DNA of 64,000 bases from Alphaproteobacteria bacterium (GCA_040905865.1 JBBDQU010000045.1:46285-110284); one strand, 5' to 3'; positions 52,818-63,209 are shown, counted from the stretch's first letter. Numbers and translations: made by a program. The notes: generated from the letters alone by a model not told the origin.

Positions 52818-54476
52818 ATGCCCGATACCCATAACGATTCCCGCGCGACCGGCGCCGCCCACGACCCTGATTTCGATGTGGTCATCGTCGGCGCGGGGCT
52901 GGCGGGGCTGTACACGCTGCACCGCCTGCGCGGGCTGGGGATGACCGCCCGGGCCTATGAGACGGGCAGCGGCGTCGGCGGCACCTGGTTCTGGAACAAG
53001 TATCCCGGCGCGCGCTGCGATGTGGAAAGCCTGGAATATTCCTATGCGTTCTCCGATGACCTGCAGCAGGAATGGCACTGGCCGGAACGCTACGGCAACC
53101 AGCCGGAAATCCTGGAATATATCAACCATGTCGCCGACCGGTTCGACCTGCGCCGCGATATCCAGCTCAATACCCGCGTGACGACGGCTGTCTTTGACGA
53201 GGAGAGCAACCTCTGGACCGTGGAAACGGATCGCGGTGACACGGTGACCGCGCGCTACTGCATCATGGCCAGCGGTAACCTGTCGACGCCGCGCGTGCCC
53301 GATTTCAAGGGCATCGAAAGCTTCCGGGGCCAGTGGTATCACAGCGGATTGTGGCCGGCCGAAGGGGTGGACTTCACGGGCAAGCGTGTCGCCGTCATCG
53401 GCACCGGATCGTCCGGTGTGCAGATGATCCCGATCATCGCCCGGCAGGCGAAGCATCTGCATGTCTTCCAGCGCACGGCGAATTTCATCCTGCCCGCCGG
53501 CAACGCGCCGATGGACCCGGAACGGGAATCGACCCACAAGGCGGATTATCCGGCGCGGCGCGAAGCGGCCCAGCATACGCCTTTCGGTATCGGCGGTTTC
53601 CCGCCGCCGACGCAATCCGCGCTGGAGGTCTCCGAGGCCGACCGCAACGCGGCCTATGAGGCGAAATGGCGGGAAGGCGGCAGCATCAGCTTTCTCTATA
53701 CCTATACCGACCTGCTGACGAACCAGGAAGCCAACGACACCGCCGCGGATTTCGTTCGCAACAAGATCCGCGCCATTGTCGAGGATGCCGAAACCGCCGA
53801 ACTGCTGTGCCCCAACGACCATCCGATGGGCACCAAGCGGCTGGTGCTCGATACCGGCTATTTCGAAACCTATAACCGCGACAATGTCACGCTGGTGAAT
53901 GCGCGCAAAATGCTGATCGAGGAGATCACCCCGACCGGGCTGCGCACGACCGAATCCGAATATGAATTCGACGCCATCGTCTTCGCCACCGGTTTCGACG
54001 CGATAACCGGCGCGATGAAGGAAATCGACCTGCGCACCACGGCCGGGCTGACGATACAGGACAAGTGGGAAGCCGGACCGCGCACCTATCTGGGCCTCAT
54101 GGTCGCGGGCTTCCCGAACATGTTCGTCATTACCGGGCCGGGCAGCCCGTCGGTGAAGGCGAACATGATCGTCGCCATCGAACAGCATACCGACTGGATC
54201 GTGGACTGTTTGCGACGGTTGCGGGAAAAGGGCGTCGCGCGTTTCGAGGCGACGAAGGAAGCCGAGGATAACTGGGTGCAGCATGTCAACGAGGTCGCGG
54301 ATTCGACCCTCTATCCGAAGGCCAATTCCTGGTATGTCGGCGCGAATATTCCCGGCAAGCCCCGCGTCTTCATGCCCTATGTCGGCGGCTATGAACGCTA
54401 CAAGGCCATCTGCGACGATGTGGCGGCCAAAGGATACGAAGGCTGTGTCATGACCCGCGAAAAAGCGACGGTTTAG
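52818..54476 (+). CDS. Flavin-dependent Baeyer-Villiger-type monooxygenase
   Basis: 552 residues. Two dinucleotide folds are visible: VGAGLAGLYT near residue 25 (FAD) and IGTGSSGVQM near 195 (NADPH). The BVMO fingerprint FRGQWYHSGLWP (residues 169-180) fits FxGxxxHxxxWP exactly, so ketone-to-ester oxygenation is likely (cyclohexanone/steroid-type). An SGNH hydrolase gene 12 bp downstream could cleave the ester or lactone product. Confidence 0.94.
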   Translation: MPDTHNDSRATGAAHDPDFDVVIVGAGLAGLYTLHRLRGLGMTARAYETGSGVGGTWFWNKYPGARCDVESLEYSYAFSDDLQQEWHWPERYGNQPEILEYINHVADRFDLRRDIQLNTRVTTAVFDEESNLWTVETDRGDTVTARYCIMASGNLSTPRVPDFKGIESFRGQWYHSGLWPAEGVDFTGKRVAVIGTGSSGVQMIPIIARQAKHLHVFQRTANFILPAGNAPMDPERESTHKADYPARREAAQHTPFGIGGFPPPTQSALEVSEADRNAAYEAKWREGGSISFLYTYTDLLTNQEANDTAADFVRNKIRAIVEDAETAELLCPNDHPMGTKRLVLDTGYFETYNRDNVTLVNARKMLIEEITPTGLRTTESEYEFDAIVFATGFDAITGAMKEIDLRTTAGLTIQDKWEAGPRTYLGLMVAGFPNMFVITGPGSPSVKANMIVAIEQHTDWIVDCLRRLREKGVARFEATKEAEDNWVQHVNEVADSTLYPKANSWYVGANIPGKPRVFMPYVGGYERYKAICDDVAAKGYEGCVMTREKATV

Positions 54477-54488
54477 GGAAACAGGCAG

Positions 54489-55160
54489 ATGGCAGCAATC
54501 CTACCGCAGATCCGCGTCGGCTTCATCGGCGACAGCATCACCCATGGCACGGGCGATGAAACCCTGCTCGGCTGGCCGATCCGCGTGGCGCAGGCGGCGC
54601 GGGTGAGCGGTTATGACGTCGTGCCCTATAACCTTGGCGTTCGCGCCGATACCTCGGAACTCGTCGCCGCCCGCTGGGAAGCGGAATGCGATGCGCGCCT
54701 GCCCGAACCGTTCAAACGCGCCACCGTCTTCGCCGTCGGCATCAACGACAGCGCGCATGAAAAAAGCGCGCAACGCGATGGCGCGCGGGTCGAACTCGAA
54801 CGGTCGACCGACCTGATCATCGGGATGATCCTGGCCGCCGGCCGCTTCGGCCCCGCGCTCTGGGTCGGGCCGACGCCGGTGATCGAGTCGATGATGCCGC
54901 TGTCACCCTTCAAGGGGCTGAGCTACCGCTTCGCCAACGACGCCATCGCCCGTCACAACGACGCCTATGCGGCGCGGGCCAGGGCGGAAGGAATCGAGTA
55001 TCTCGACCTGTTCACGCCGCTCCGTACCGATCCGGGCTGGGAGGCCAGCCTGCGCACGACCGACGGGCTGCATCCCGGTTCGGGCGGGTATGCGCTGATG
55101 GCCGGCCGGTTCGTCGGCTGGCCGGCCTGGCAGGCGGTGCTGGCCGGTTTGAAGCGATAA
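54489..55160 (+). CDS. SGNH/GDSL family hydrolase
   Basis: 223 residues. Block I is GFIGDSITHG with nucleophile S16; block III is VGINDS; block V is TDGLHPGSGGY with the catalytic Asp/His. No signal peptide, so cytoplasmic. It starts 12 bp after the BVMO gene and is likely co-transcribed: oxidation of a ketone to ester, then hydrolysis. Substrate unknown. A long inverted repeat lies just past the stop. Confidence 0.93.
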   Translation: MAAILPQIRVGFIGDSITHGTGDETLLGWPIRVAQAARVSGYDVVPYNLGVRADTSELVAARWEAECDARLPEPFKRATVFAVGINDSAHEKSAQRDGARVELERSTDLIIGMILAAGRFGPALWVGPTPVIESMMPLSPFKGLSYRFANDAIARHNDAYAARARAEGIEYLDLFTPLRTDPGWEASLRTTDGLHPGSGGYALMAGRFVGWPAWQAVLAGLKR

Positions 55161-55161
55161 G

Positions 55162-55202
55162 GTAAATCCCGCGCGGATCGAAGCAAGCCCCGCGGGATTT
55201 AC
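55162..55202. terminator. Bidirectional terminator-like hairpin
   Basis: GTAAATCCCGCG (55162-55173) and CGCGGGATTTAC (55191-55202) are perfect 12-bp arms around a 17-nt loop. It is located between the convergent SGNH hydrolase and OYE genes, where a bidirectional terminator would serve both. No long T tract follows. Confidence 0.6.
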
Positions 55203-55217
55203 GAGAAATGCCGATGC

Positions 55218-56387
55218 CTATTCCGCCGCGCGGAGCCCCTTGAATCCCAGGATCTGCGAGCGGCGCTTGACCGCCCAGCCATACTGTTCCGGCCACATTT
55301 CATGTTTCGGATCGGCGTCCAGCGCCTCGGCGGCGTGCAGCGGCCAGAACGGGTTGTACATGATCTCCCGGCCCAGCGCGACGAGGTCGGCGCGGTCCTC
55401 CTGCAGGATGGCTTCGGCCTGATGCGGGTCGTAGATGACGCCGACGGCCATGGTCTTCACACCGGACTCGTGCTTCACCCGCTCCGCATAGGGGACCTGA
55501 AAGCCGGGCGGACGCTCGCCGCCGCCGCTGACGGGGGTGCGGAAGGCCGGGGCGCCCTTGATGCCGCTGGCGGAACAGTCGACTACATCGACGCCGCGCG
55601 CCGCCAGTTCGCGCGCCAGCACGACCGAGTCGTCCAGCGACCAGCCGTCATCCGACCCGTCCACGGCGGAAATGCGGAAAAACAGCGGCAATTCGGCCGG
55701 CCAGGCCGCGCGAACCGCCTCGGTGACCTCCAGCGCGAACCGCATGCGGCCCTGGATATCGCCGCCATAACCGTCATTGCGATGGTTGCCCAGCGGCGAC
55801 AGGAAGCTCTGGATCAGATAGCCATGCGCGCCGTGGATTTCCAGCACCCTGAACCCCGCGGCAAGGGCGCGCTTCGCGGCATCGGCGAAGGCCTGCACCA
55901 GTGCGGCGATTTCCCCGGAGGTCAGCGCATGCGGCGCCGGGGCGTTCGGCGTCACCGCCTCGGCGGAGGGCGCCACGGTCGGCCAGGGCGCATTGCCGGT
56001 GGCGGCGTCGGCGTCGGTCAGCGGCGCGGCCCCCTTCGACGGCCGCATATGCGAGGCCTTGCGCCCCGCATGGGCGATCTGCATGCCCGGCACGCAGCCC
56101 ATGGATTCGATGAACCTTGTGACCGGCTTCAGGGCTTCGGCCTGCGCGTCGTTCCAGATGCCCAGGCATTGCGGCGTGATCCGCCCTTCCGGCGTGACCG
56201 CCGTGGCCTCGCAGAAGACCAGCCCGGCCTTGCCGCGCGCAAACGTGCTCAGATGGGCGAAATGCCAGTCATTCGCCATGCCGTCGCCGGCGCAGGAATA
56301 CATGCAGAGCGGCGAGACGACGACACGGTTCGGCAGGGTGACGCCGCGCAGGGTCAGCGGGGTGAACAGCAGGGGAGTATCGGACAC
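55218..56387 (-). CDS. NADH:flavin oxidoreductase, YqjM-type old yellow enzyme
   Basis: FMN-dependent ene-reductase, about 389 residues from a GTG at 56387. YqjM-type marks: the Cys in SPLCMYSC (the YqjM Cys26 position), IHGAHGYLIQSF with the two substrate-binding His, and RNDGYGG. AAGGAA lies about 6 nt before the GTG; an ATG at 56402 is an alternative start. It reduces activated C=C bonds with NADPH. Convergent with the SGNH gene and divergent from the MsrQ-like gene. Confidence 0.92.
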   Translation of the reverse strand: MSDTPLLFTPLTLRGVTLPNRVVVSPLCMYSCAGDGMANDWHFAHLSTFARGKAGLVFCEATAVTPEGRITPQCLGIWNDAQAEALKPVTRFIESMGCVPGMQIAHAGRKASHMRPSKGAAPLTDADAATGNAPWPTVAPSAEAVTPNAPAPHALTSGEIAALVQAFADAAKRALAAGFRVLEIHGAHGYLIQSFLSPLGNHRNDGYGGDIQGRMRFALEVTEAVRAAWPAELPLFFRISAVDGSDDGWSLDDSVVLARELAARGVDVVDCSASGIKGAPAFRTPVSGGGERPPGFQVPYAERVKHESGVKTMAVGVIYDPHQAEAILQEDRADLVALGREIMYNPFWPLHAAEALDADPKHEMWPEQYGWAVKRRSQILGFKGLRAAE

Positions 56388-56515
56388 GGGGCATTCCTTC
56401 ATGGGGGAGCGGATTGGCGCCGCATTGTCCACCTCGCGCCGGGTTTGTCCAGTTGGATGGATGCCGCGTCATGCTACTCTCGCGCCATGCATGACCACGT
56501 CCCGAACAGTCGCCA

Positions 56516-57382
56516 ATGAACGCCCGATCCGCCGCATCCGCGCCCGCCAGGTGGCGCGCCATGCCGTGGTGCGACGCCGCCGGGCGGTTCTCATGGCTGA
56601 AGCTGGCCGTGCTGGTGCTGCTTTGTGTCCCGGCGGCGCTGGTTTCCGCCGATTTCATCGCCGGCGAACTCGGCCCCCGACCATTGAACGAAGCGGTGCA
56701 CCGGATCGGTAACTGGGCGCTGCGGCTAATCCTGCTCTCGCTCGCCGTCACCCCGGCGCGGAGCCTGCTGCGCTGGCCGCGCGTGGCGCAGCTGCGCCGC
56801 ATGATCGGCGTCGCCGCCTTCGCCTATGTCGCGGCGCATCTGGTGCTGTATGCGGCGGACGAGGCCTGGGACCTCGCCAAGGTGGCGGTGGAGATCGTGG
56901 TCCGCATCTACCTGACCATCGGTTTCGTCGCGCTGCTGATCCTCGCCGCGCTGGCCGCGACCTCCACCGACGCCATGACCCGTCGCCTCGGCGGCCGCCG
57001 CTGGCGCAACCTGCACCGCCTCGTCTACCTCGCGGCGCTGCTGTCGGTGATCCATTTCTTCATGCAGACCAAGGCGAATGTGAACGAACCCTGGATCATG
57101 GCCGGGCTGTTCGCCTGGCTGATGATGTGGCGGGTCGCCAACTGGCGCGGCGTGGCGGGCCGCATCTGGATGCCGGCGGTGTTGACGGTCGGCGCTGTCG
57201 CCGTGACGGCGCTGGGCGAGGCGGTCTACTACGCGATCAAGGTCGATGCGCCGATGCTGCGCGTGCTGGAAGCCAACCTGATGTTCTCGACCGGGCTGCG
57301 GCCGGCGGCTGTCGTCGGCATAATCTGCCTCGGCGTCGCGGCGCTCGGCTATGGGCGGGCATACATGACGCGCAAACCGTAA
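56516..57382 (+). CDS. MsrQ-like haem-binding membrane protein
   Basis: 288 residues with ferric-reductase-like transmembrane helices in the pattern of MsrQ, the cytochrome b partner of the periplasmic methionine sulfoxide reductase Msr[45 protein letters not shown] and [19 protein letters not shown] with the haem His. It is longer than typical MsrQ (about 200), with extra C-terminal helices. No msrP is adjacent, so pairing is unproven. Confidence 0.82.
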   Translation: MNARSAASAPARWRAMPWCDAAGRFSWLKLAVLVLLCVPAALVSADFIAGELGPRPLNEAVHRIGNWALRLILLSLAVTPARSLLRWPRVAQLRRMIGVAAFAYVAAHLVLYAADEAWDLAKVAVEIVVRIYLTIGFVALLILAALAATSTDAMTRRLGGRRWRNLHRLVYLAALLSVIHFFMQTKANVNEPWIMAGLFAWLMMWRVANWRGVAGRIWMPAVLTVGAVAVTALGEAVYYAIKVDAPMLRVLEANLMFSTGLRPAAVVGIICLGVAALGYGRAYMTRKP

Positions 57383-57388
57383 CAGGGT

Positions 57389-58984
57389 CTATGCCGCCGC
57401 ATCCTCCCGCACCATTGCCGCGCCCTTCTCCCCGATCATGATCGTCGGCGCGTTGGTGTTGCCCGTCGTCAGTACCGGCATGATCGAGGCGTCGATGACG
57501 CGCAGCCCCTGCACGCCGCGCACCCGCAGGCGCGGGTCGGTGACGGCCAGGGGATCCTCGCCCATCCTGCAGGTGCCGACCGGGTGATAGATCGTGGTGC
57601 CGATGGCCTGCGCCACGCGGCGCATGTCCTGCACGGTTTCGATGGGGGAGGCGGGCTGGGTTTCGCCGCTGCTGACCGCCGCGATCGCCGGGGCGGCGAG
57701 TATGCGGCGGGTCTGCCGCACGCCGGACAGCATCACCTGCACGTCGCTTTCCGCCGACAGATAGTTGGGCCGGATCGCTGGCGGGGCAAGCGGATCCGCG
57801 CTTTCCGCCATGATCGTCCCCCGGCTGTCCGGCCGCGCCGGGCAGACGTTCACGGACATGCCGGGCTCGTCTTCCAGCACGCCGCTGACCGCCGTGTAGC
57901 TGCCGGGCGAGAACAGGAACTGCAGGTCGGGCACGTCCAGCCCCTCGCGGCTGCGGGTGAAGACATGCGCGGTGATTGCGCTGAAGGTCAGCGCCCCGTC
58001 GCCCTTCACGATCCAGCGCAGCACATGCGGCAGGTAGCGCGGAAAGCGCGCCAGCTGGTTCAGCGAGACCTCACCCTTCACCCGATGCTGGATGCGGGTG
58101 ATGTAGTGGTCGGACAGATTTCCCCCGACGCCCGGCGAATCCAGCACCACCGGAATGCCGAGCGACCGCAGGTGGTCCGCCGGGCCGATACCGGAAAGCT
58201 GCAGCAGATGCGGCGAATTCACCGCCCCGCTGCACAGCAGCACCTCGCGACCGGCGCGCAATTCCCGCGCCTGCCCGTTCTGGCGGAAGGCGACGCCAAT
58301 GCATTTCGTGCCCTCGAACAACAGCTTCGTCGCCACCGCTTCCGTCTCGATCCTCAGGTTGGGCCGCTTCTTCGCCGCCGCCAGATAGGTCGCCGCCGTC
58401 GAGCCGCGCATCCGGCCCTTATGGGTCATCTGGGCATAGGCGACGCCATCCTGTTTCGCGCCGTTGTAATCCGGGTTCAGCGGGAAGCCCGCCTGCTGCG
58501 CCGCCGCGACGAATTTATGGGTCAGGGGCAGGATGGTGCGGTAATCCTGCACCTGCAGCGGTCCGCCGCGCCCCCGGTATTCATCGTCGCCCGCGCCATG
58601 ATAGGTTTCCGACTTGCGGAAGAAGGGCAGGACGTCCTCATAGGACCAGCCCCGGCAGCCCCTCTGCGCCCAGCCGTCGAAATCCGCCGCATTGCCGCGC
58701 ACATAGACCATGCCGTTGATGGAACTGGAACCGCCCAGCACCTTGCCGCGCGGCCAGTAGATGCTGCGTCCGCCGCTGCCGTCCTCCGGCACGCTGCCGT
58801 AGTTCCAGTTGATCACCGGGTGGCGCAGCAGGGAGCGCCCGCCTGCCGGGATGTGGATCATCGGGTTGGTGTCGCGCGGCCCGGCCTCCAGCAGCACGAC
58901 GCGCCTGCCGCTGTCCTCGCTCAGCCGCGCGGCGACGGTGCAGCCGGCCGAACCGGCGCCGATAACGATGTAATCCGCGTCCAT
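57389..58984 (-). CDS. GMC family oxidoreductase (choline-dehydrogenase-like)
   Basis: 531-residue FAD enzyme. The N-terminal dinucleotide fold is [21 protein letters not shown], the GMC signature [15 protein letters not shown] follows, and the C-terminal catalytic His/Asn pair lies in [11 protein letters not shown] and [13 protein letters not shown]. It oxidises alcohols, probably linked to the respiratory chain. Its start is at 58984; a TauD-type gene lies 37 bp upstream in the same direction, so an operon is likely. Confidence 0.94.
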   Translation of the reverse strand: MDADYIVIGAGSAGCTVAARLSEDSGRRVVLLEAGPRDTNPMIHIPAGGRSLLRHPVINWNYGSVPEDGSGGRSIYWPRGKVLGGSSSINGMVYVRGNAADFDGWAQRGCRGWSYEDVLPFFRKSETYHGAGDDEYRGRGGPLQVQDYRTILPLTHKFVAAAQQAGFPLNPDYNGAKQDGVAYAQMTHKGRMRGSTAATYLAAAKKRPNLRIETEAVATKLLFEGTKCIGVAFRQNGQARELRAGREVLLCSGAVNSPHLLQLSGIGPADHLRSLGIPVVLDSPGVGGNLSDHYITRIQHRVKGEVSLNQLARFPRYLPHVLRWIVKGDGALTFSAITAHVFTRSREGLDVPDLQFLFSPGSYTAVSGVLEDEPGMSVNVCPARPDSRGTIMAESADPLAPPAIRPNYLSAESDVQVMLSGVRQTRRILAAPAIAAVSSGETQPASPIETVQDMRRVAQAIGTTIYHPVGTCRMGEDPLAVTDPRLRVRGVQGLRVIDASIMPVLTTGNTNAPTIMIGEKGAAMVREDAAA

Positions 58985-59021
58985 AGGGCGGCCCTCCCGA
59001 ACCGCGGCCCGAACGGCCGTA

Positions 59022-60131
59022 TCAGACCGGGTCCAGCGGCACGTTCAGCTTGCTGTCGCCGCCAATGATGCCGCCCCGGTCGCCGATATCCAGCTTCAGG
59101 TAGCGTTCCTCGAAACTGTCGGGCAGGGGGCGGCCGTCCGGCGGGCAGAGCCACAGCCGCAGCAGGTGGCGCTTGCGTTCGACCTCCGGCCAGTCCTCGA
59201 AATCCTCGCGCGCATGCAGGATCTGGTGGTTGTGCAGCATCTGCACATCGCCGGGCTCGAAGGCCATGTCGAGCCGGAACTCGTCGCTTTCGACCAGGCT
59301 GTCGAACAGGTCCAGCGCCGCGACCTGCCGGTCCGTCATTGCCGGCAGTTCCGGAAAGCGCGAGCAGGATTCCATATAGTCGCGGGCGTAGATCGCGGAC
59401 AACAGCCCCGCATGGAAGTGGAACGCCGCCATCGGGTAGTAATCCCTGCGGCCTGGCGGCACCTCGCCGCGCCGGTCGCGCCAGAAGGGGCGGTACATTT
59501 CGGCCAGCAGGTCCCGGTCGCGCCGGTACATTTCGTCATGCACCGCGACGGAGCTGCAAATCGAGCTGCCGCCGCCGGATTTCGATTTCTGCAGGCAGAG
59601 CAGGCTGACGAAATCGGTGGAATCGGTGTGGAAGCGCTGGCGGATGCGGGTCTGGTAGATGCGGCTGGTGGCCGGCTTCTTCATCGCGTCATAGCGCGCG
59701 CCCAGGTCGCAGACATGGCCGAGCAGGTGCCCCTTGCCGTTCTGCGAGCGCGGCGTGCCGAAATGCGCGCCCAGCCCCCAGTAGACCCGGGCCGATTCCT
59801 CCATCGTGTAGTCGCGCACGGGAATGCCGCGCAGGAGGAAGAAGCCGCGGCCGTGCAGCAGTTCCCGGCGCATGTCGTCGAACACCGGGCCCAGCGTCGG
59901 CAGCGGAAAGTCGCCCTTGCCGATATCGATGATGTCGCGTCCGCGCGACTGCCGCATGGCGTCGTCCAGTTCGGCGATTTCGGCGGCGGACAGCTGGTAA
60001 GTCCATTCTTCCGGCCGCCGGCGCAGGTCCGATCCGCGCCATGCGCCGGGTCCGCCGACGGGGCCGGGCGCCATTTCCGGGGTCATGCCGGGCAGGATTG
60101 CGGGCGGGTCCAGTTCGGCTGTATGGGCCAT
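59022..60131 (-). CDS. TauD/TfdA family dioxygenase, long form
   Basis: 369-residue Fe(II)/2-oxoglutarate oxygenase. Ligands H168 and D170 (RFHTDSTDF) and H306 (NHQILHARED) are in place; the N-terminal part has the GRGFFLLRGIPV strand. It is longer than the other two TauD proteins of the window and resembles the group near gamma-butyrobetaine/trimethyllysine-type or SnoK-like enzymes, without a firm assignment. Start ATG at 60131 after GAGGAT. It is followed by the GMC gene, and the two may oxidise one substrate in turn. Confidence 0.9.
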   Translation of the reverse strand: MAHTAELDPPAILPGMTPEMAPGPVGGPGAWRGSDLRRRPEEWTYQLSAAEIAELDDAMRQSRGRDIIDIGKGDFPLPTLGPVFDDMRRELLHGRGFFLLRGIPVRDYTMEESARVYWGLGAHFGTPRSQNGKGHLLGHVCDLGARYDAMKKPATSRIYQTRIRQRFHTDSTDFVSLLCLQKSKSGGGSSICSSVAVHDEMYRRDRDLLAEMYRPFWRDRRGEVPPGRRDYYPMAAFHFHAGLLSAIYARDYMESCSRFPELPAMTDRQVAALDLFDSLVESDEFRLDMAFEPGDVQMLHNHQILHAREDFEDWPEVERKRHLLRLWLCPPDGRPLPDSFEERYLKLDIGDRGGIIGGDSKLNVPLDPV

Positions 60132-60294
60132 GGTCGATCCTCGAATTCATGGTTGCGAATACGGCAAGCTTATGGCGCGGGCCGGTTGTTGGCAATATCG
60201 CGGGTCCGCCGACGATGGGGGCGCGGGGCTTGCCCATGGACAGGGCGGCGTTGCTCGAATATCTGTGTGGCGGCGAAACAGTCAGGCAGGGCGG

Positions 60295-61236
60295 ATGGAT
60301 ATCCCGAAATACAACAGGTTCAGCCGCGCGGAATGGGCGGCGCTGCGGTTCAACACGCCGCTGACCCTGTCCGAATCCGAACTGACGGCGCTGCGCGGGC
60401 TGGGCGATGTGCTGTCCGTGCCCGAGGCGGTGGATATCTACCTGCCGCTGTCGCGCCTGCTGAACCTGCATGTGCGGGCGGCCAGGCAGCTGGGCTCGGT
60501 CAAGGACGAGTTCCTGGGCCGTTTCGTCAGCCCGCCGCCCTATGTGATCGCCATCGGCGGCAGCGTCGCGGTCGGCAAGAGCACCCTGTCCCGGATGCTG
60601 CGGGCGATGCTGTCGCGCTGGCCGGACCACCCGCGCGTCGACCTGGTGACGACCGACGGCTTCCTGCGGCCGAACGCCTGGCTGCGGGAACGCGGGCTGA
60701 TGCAGCGCAAGGGCTTCCCCGAAAGCTACGACATGCGCACCATGGTCGAGTTCCTGGCGCGGGTGAAGGCGGGCGAGGATACCGCCGCCGCGCCGGTCTA
60801 TTCCCACGAGACCTACGACATCGTGCCGGGCGAGAAATTGGCGATCGACCGCCCGGATATCCTCATCTTCGAGGGGCTGAACGTGCTCCAGGCCGGCCAT
60901 CCCGGCGGTTCCGGATCGCGCAGCCCGGCGGTCATCCTGTCCGATTTCTTCGACTTCTCCATCTACCTGGACGCCGAGGAATCGGCGATCGAAAGCTGGT
61001 ATGTCGAACGCTTCCTGCTGTTGCAGCATCTCGCCTTCCAGCAGCCGAAATCCTATTTCCACCACTACGCGGACCTGTCCCCGGACGACGCCCGCCGGGT
61101 GGCGCTGCAGATCTGGCGCGAGGTCAACCAGGTGAACCTGCGCGAGAACATCCTGCCGACCCGCGAACGGGCCCATCTGGTGCTGCGCAAGCAGGCGGAT
61201 CACGCCATCGCCGAAATCCTGCTGCGCCAGCGCTGA
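60295..61236 (+). CDS. coaA: Type I pantothenate kinase
   Basis: 313 residues, matching E. coli CoaA (316). It phosphorylates pantothenate as the first step of CoA synthesis. Walker A GGSVAVGKST near residue 88, then DLVTTDGFL, KGFPESYD, YSHETYDIV and ILIFEGLNVLQ. The ATG at 60295 is preceded by GGCAGGGCGG. The gene is upstream of the convergent gamma-glutamyltransferase gene, 12 bp apart. In many alphaproteobacteria coaA sits near his genes; here it is isolated. Confidence 0.96.
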   Translation: MDIPKYNRFSRAEWAALRFNTPLTLSESELTALRGLGDVLSVPEAVDIYLPLSRLLNLHVRAARQLGSVKDEFLGRFVSPPPYVIAIGGSVAVGKSTLSRMLRAMLSRWPDHPRVDLVTTDGFLRPNAWLRERGLMQRKGFPESYDMRTMVEFLARVKAGEDTAAAPVYSHETYDIVPGEKLAIDRPDILIFEGLNVLQAGHPGGSGSRSPAVILSDFFDFSIYLDAEESAIESWYVERFLLLQHLAFQQPKSYFHHYADLSPDDARRVALQIWREVNQVNLRENILPTRERAHLVLRKQADHAIAEILLRQR

Positions 61237-61248
61237 ACGCTTCCAGTA

Positions 61249-63036
61249 CTACCGCCCGACCGCGTAGCCCTGCATGCCGCGCGGGTTGGCGGCCGCCTTG
61301 AGCATCCCGTCCAGTTGCGCCGCCGCGCAGAGCCGCCCTTCCGACCAGTCCTCGCCGACATCGACCCTGTGCCCGCGCCGCCGCAACTCGTCGATGGTGG
61401 ATTGCGGGAAGCGGCCTTCCACCACCAGCTTGCCCGGCTGCGCGCCGCGCGGATAGAAGGAACTGGGGAAATGCTCGCTGTGCCAGCTCGGCGCGTCGAT
61501 GGCTTCCTGCAGGTTCATGCCGAAATGCGCGTGGCGCAGGAAGAAACTGCCCTGCCACTGGTCCTGCTGGTCGCCGCCCGGCGTGCCGAAGGCCATGTAG
61601 GGCCTGCCGTCGCGCAGCGCCATGGAGGGCGACAGCGTGGTGCGTGGCCGCTTGCCCGGGTTCAGCGTCGCGGGGCGGTCCTCCTCCAGCCAGAACATCT
61701 GCGCCCGGCTGTTCAGGCACAGGCCCAGTTCGGGGATGATGGGGGAGGATTGCAGCCAGCCGCCGCTCGGCATCGCCGCGACCATGTTGCCGTGCCTGTC
61801 GATCACGTCGATATGGCAGGTGTCGCCCGCGACCAGCCCCTGTTTTCCGACGGTGGGTTCGCCGATGCCCGCGCCGCCGCGATTGGCCTGCGCCGCGCGG
61901 ACGTGGAAATCGTAATCGACCGCGCCGCCGTAGCCTTCGACCGTGCCCGGATGGAAGCCGAGCGAGGCGGAATCCATGTCGATCAGCTTGCGCCGTTCGT
62001 CGTTATAGGCTTTCGACAGCAGCGTCTCCATCGGCACGTCGACGAAGTTCGGATCGCCGTAGAAGGCCTCGCGGTCCGCATAGGCCAGCTTCACGGCTTC
62101 CACCACCAGATGCACGAAATCCGGCCCGGTCGGGTCCATCGCCGAAATGCCGTAGCCTTCCAGCAGCGCCAGCTGTTGCAGCATCGCCGGGCCCTGCCCC
62201 CAGGGGCCGGTCTTCATCACGGTGAAATCGCCGTAATCGTAACTCAGCGGCGCCTCGTAGGTGGCGCGCCATTTCGCCATGTCGTCGCCGGTCAGCACGC
62301 CGTAATGGCGCTCGCCGCTGACATCCATGACGGCGTTATTGCGGCAGAACCCGTCCACCGCCTCGGCCACGAAGCCTTCGGCCCAGGCGCGGCGCGCCGC
62401 CTCGATCCGGTCTTCGCGGCCGCCGCCGGCGGCGTTCGCCTCGGCGATGATCCGCTGCCAGGTCTTCGCCAGCTGCGGATTGCCCAGCAGGCTGCCGGGC
62501 GCGGGCGGCGCGCCGTTCGGCAGGTAGACGGCGGCGGAGGTCGGCCATTCGTTCTCGAACAGTTCGCGCACGGTTGCAATCGTCTGCCCGACCCGCGCCA
62601 CCATCGGCGCGCCGTTAATTGCGTAGCCGATGGCGGGGGCGAAGACCTCCTCCAGCGTCATCGTGCCGTGGTCGCGCAGGATCAGCATCCAGGCGTCGAA
62701 GGTGCCCGGCACGACCGTGGCCAGCAGCCCGGTGCCCGGCACCAGGTCCAGCCCCAGCCCCCGGTAGTGTTCGACGGTCGCGCCCGCCGGGGCGACGCCC
62801 TGGCCGCAGACGACCATGGTCTCGTTCCGGTCGGCCCGGTGGATCAGCACCGGCATGTCGCCGCCGGCCCCGTTCAGGTGCGGTTCGCAGATCTGGATCG
62901 TCATGCCGGTCGCGACGGCGGCGTCGAACGCGTTGCCGCCCGCCTCCAGCATCGCCATCCCGGCGGCGGAGGCGATCCAGTGGGTCGAGGAGACGACACC
63001 GAAGGTGCCGAGGATTTCCGGGCGGGTGGTGAACAT
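61249..63036 (-). CDS. Gamma-glutamyltransferase family protein
   Basis: 595 residues of the Ntn-hydrolase GGT family, which mature by autocleavage before a Thr. The probable nucleophile is T406 in GDTCHIDVIDRHG; the family usually has a TTH core, here TCH. GAPGG-type and LNPGKRPRTTLSPS segments are in place. No signal peptide is evident, so a cytoplasmic acylase/GGT-like role is possible. The ATG at 63036 has GAGGGAA upstream; an ATG at 63060 is the alternative. Convergent with coaA. Confidence 0.92.
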   Translation of the reverse strand: MFTTRPEILGTFGVVSSTHWIASAAGMAMLEAGGNAFDAAVATGMTIQICEPHLNGAGGDMPVLIHRADRNETMVVCGQGVAPAGATVEHYRGLGLDLVPGTGLLATVVPGTFDAWMLILRDHGTMTLEEVFAPAIGYAINGAPMVARVGQTIATVRELFENEWPTSAAVYLPNGAPPAPGSLLGNPQLAKTWQRIIAEANAAGGGREDRIEAARRAWAEGFVAEAVDGFCRNNAVMDVSGERHYGVLTGDDMAKWRATYEAPLSYDYGDFTVMKTGPWGQGPAMLQQLALLEGYGISAMDPTGPDFVHLVVEAVKLAYADREAFYGDPNFVDVPMETLLSKAYNDERRKLIDMDSASLGFHPGTVEGYGGAVDYDFHVRAAQANRGGAGIGEPTVGKQGLVAGDTCHIDVIDRHGNMVAAMPSGGWLQSSPIIPELGLCLNSRAQMFWLEEDRPATLNPGKRPRTTLSPSMALRDGRPYMAFGTPGGDQQDQWQGSFFLRHAHFGMNLQEAIDAPSWHSEHFPSSFYPRGAQPGKLVVEGRFPQSTIDELRRRGHRVDVGEDWSEGRLCAAAQLDGMLKAAANPRGMQGYAVGR

Positions 63037-63135
63037 GGCGGCGTTTCCCTCAGGTTTCATCCAGTCCCCGCCAATCTAGCCGCGCCGCGCCCCCCGGACA
63101 ACCGCGCCGGGCCGGCGGCGAAAAACATGCCGCAG

Positions 63136-63180
63136 GATTGGCTTTTATAGGCATTGGTCGGCTTTCCTTGGCTTTTTCGG
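63136..63180 (+). repeat. GGCTTT-rich segment, copy A
   Basis: TTGGCTTTTATAGGCATTGG then TCGGCTTTCCTTGGC. The related copy B is at about 63424-63462 in the same orientation and reads TTGGCTTTCATTGGCTTTTG then TCGGCTTTCCCTTGC. Together they bracket the GC-rich inverted repeat. Such segments could be a direct duplication around an inserted element. Confidence 0.55.
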
Positions 63181-63209
63181 CACATCGGGCGGACGGCTCC
63201 GCCGCCCCA

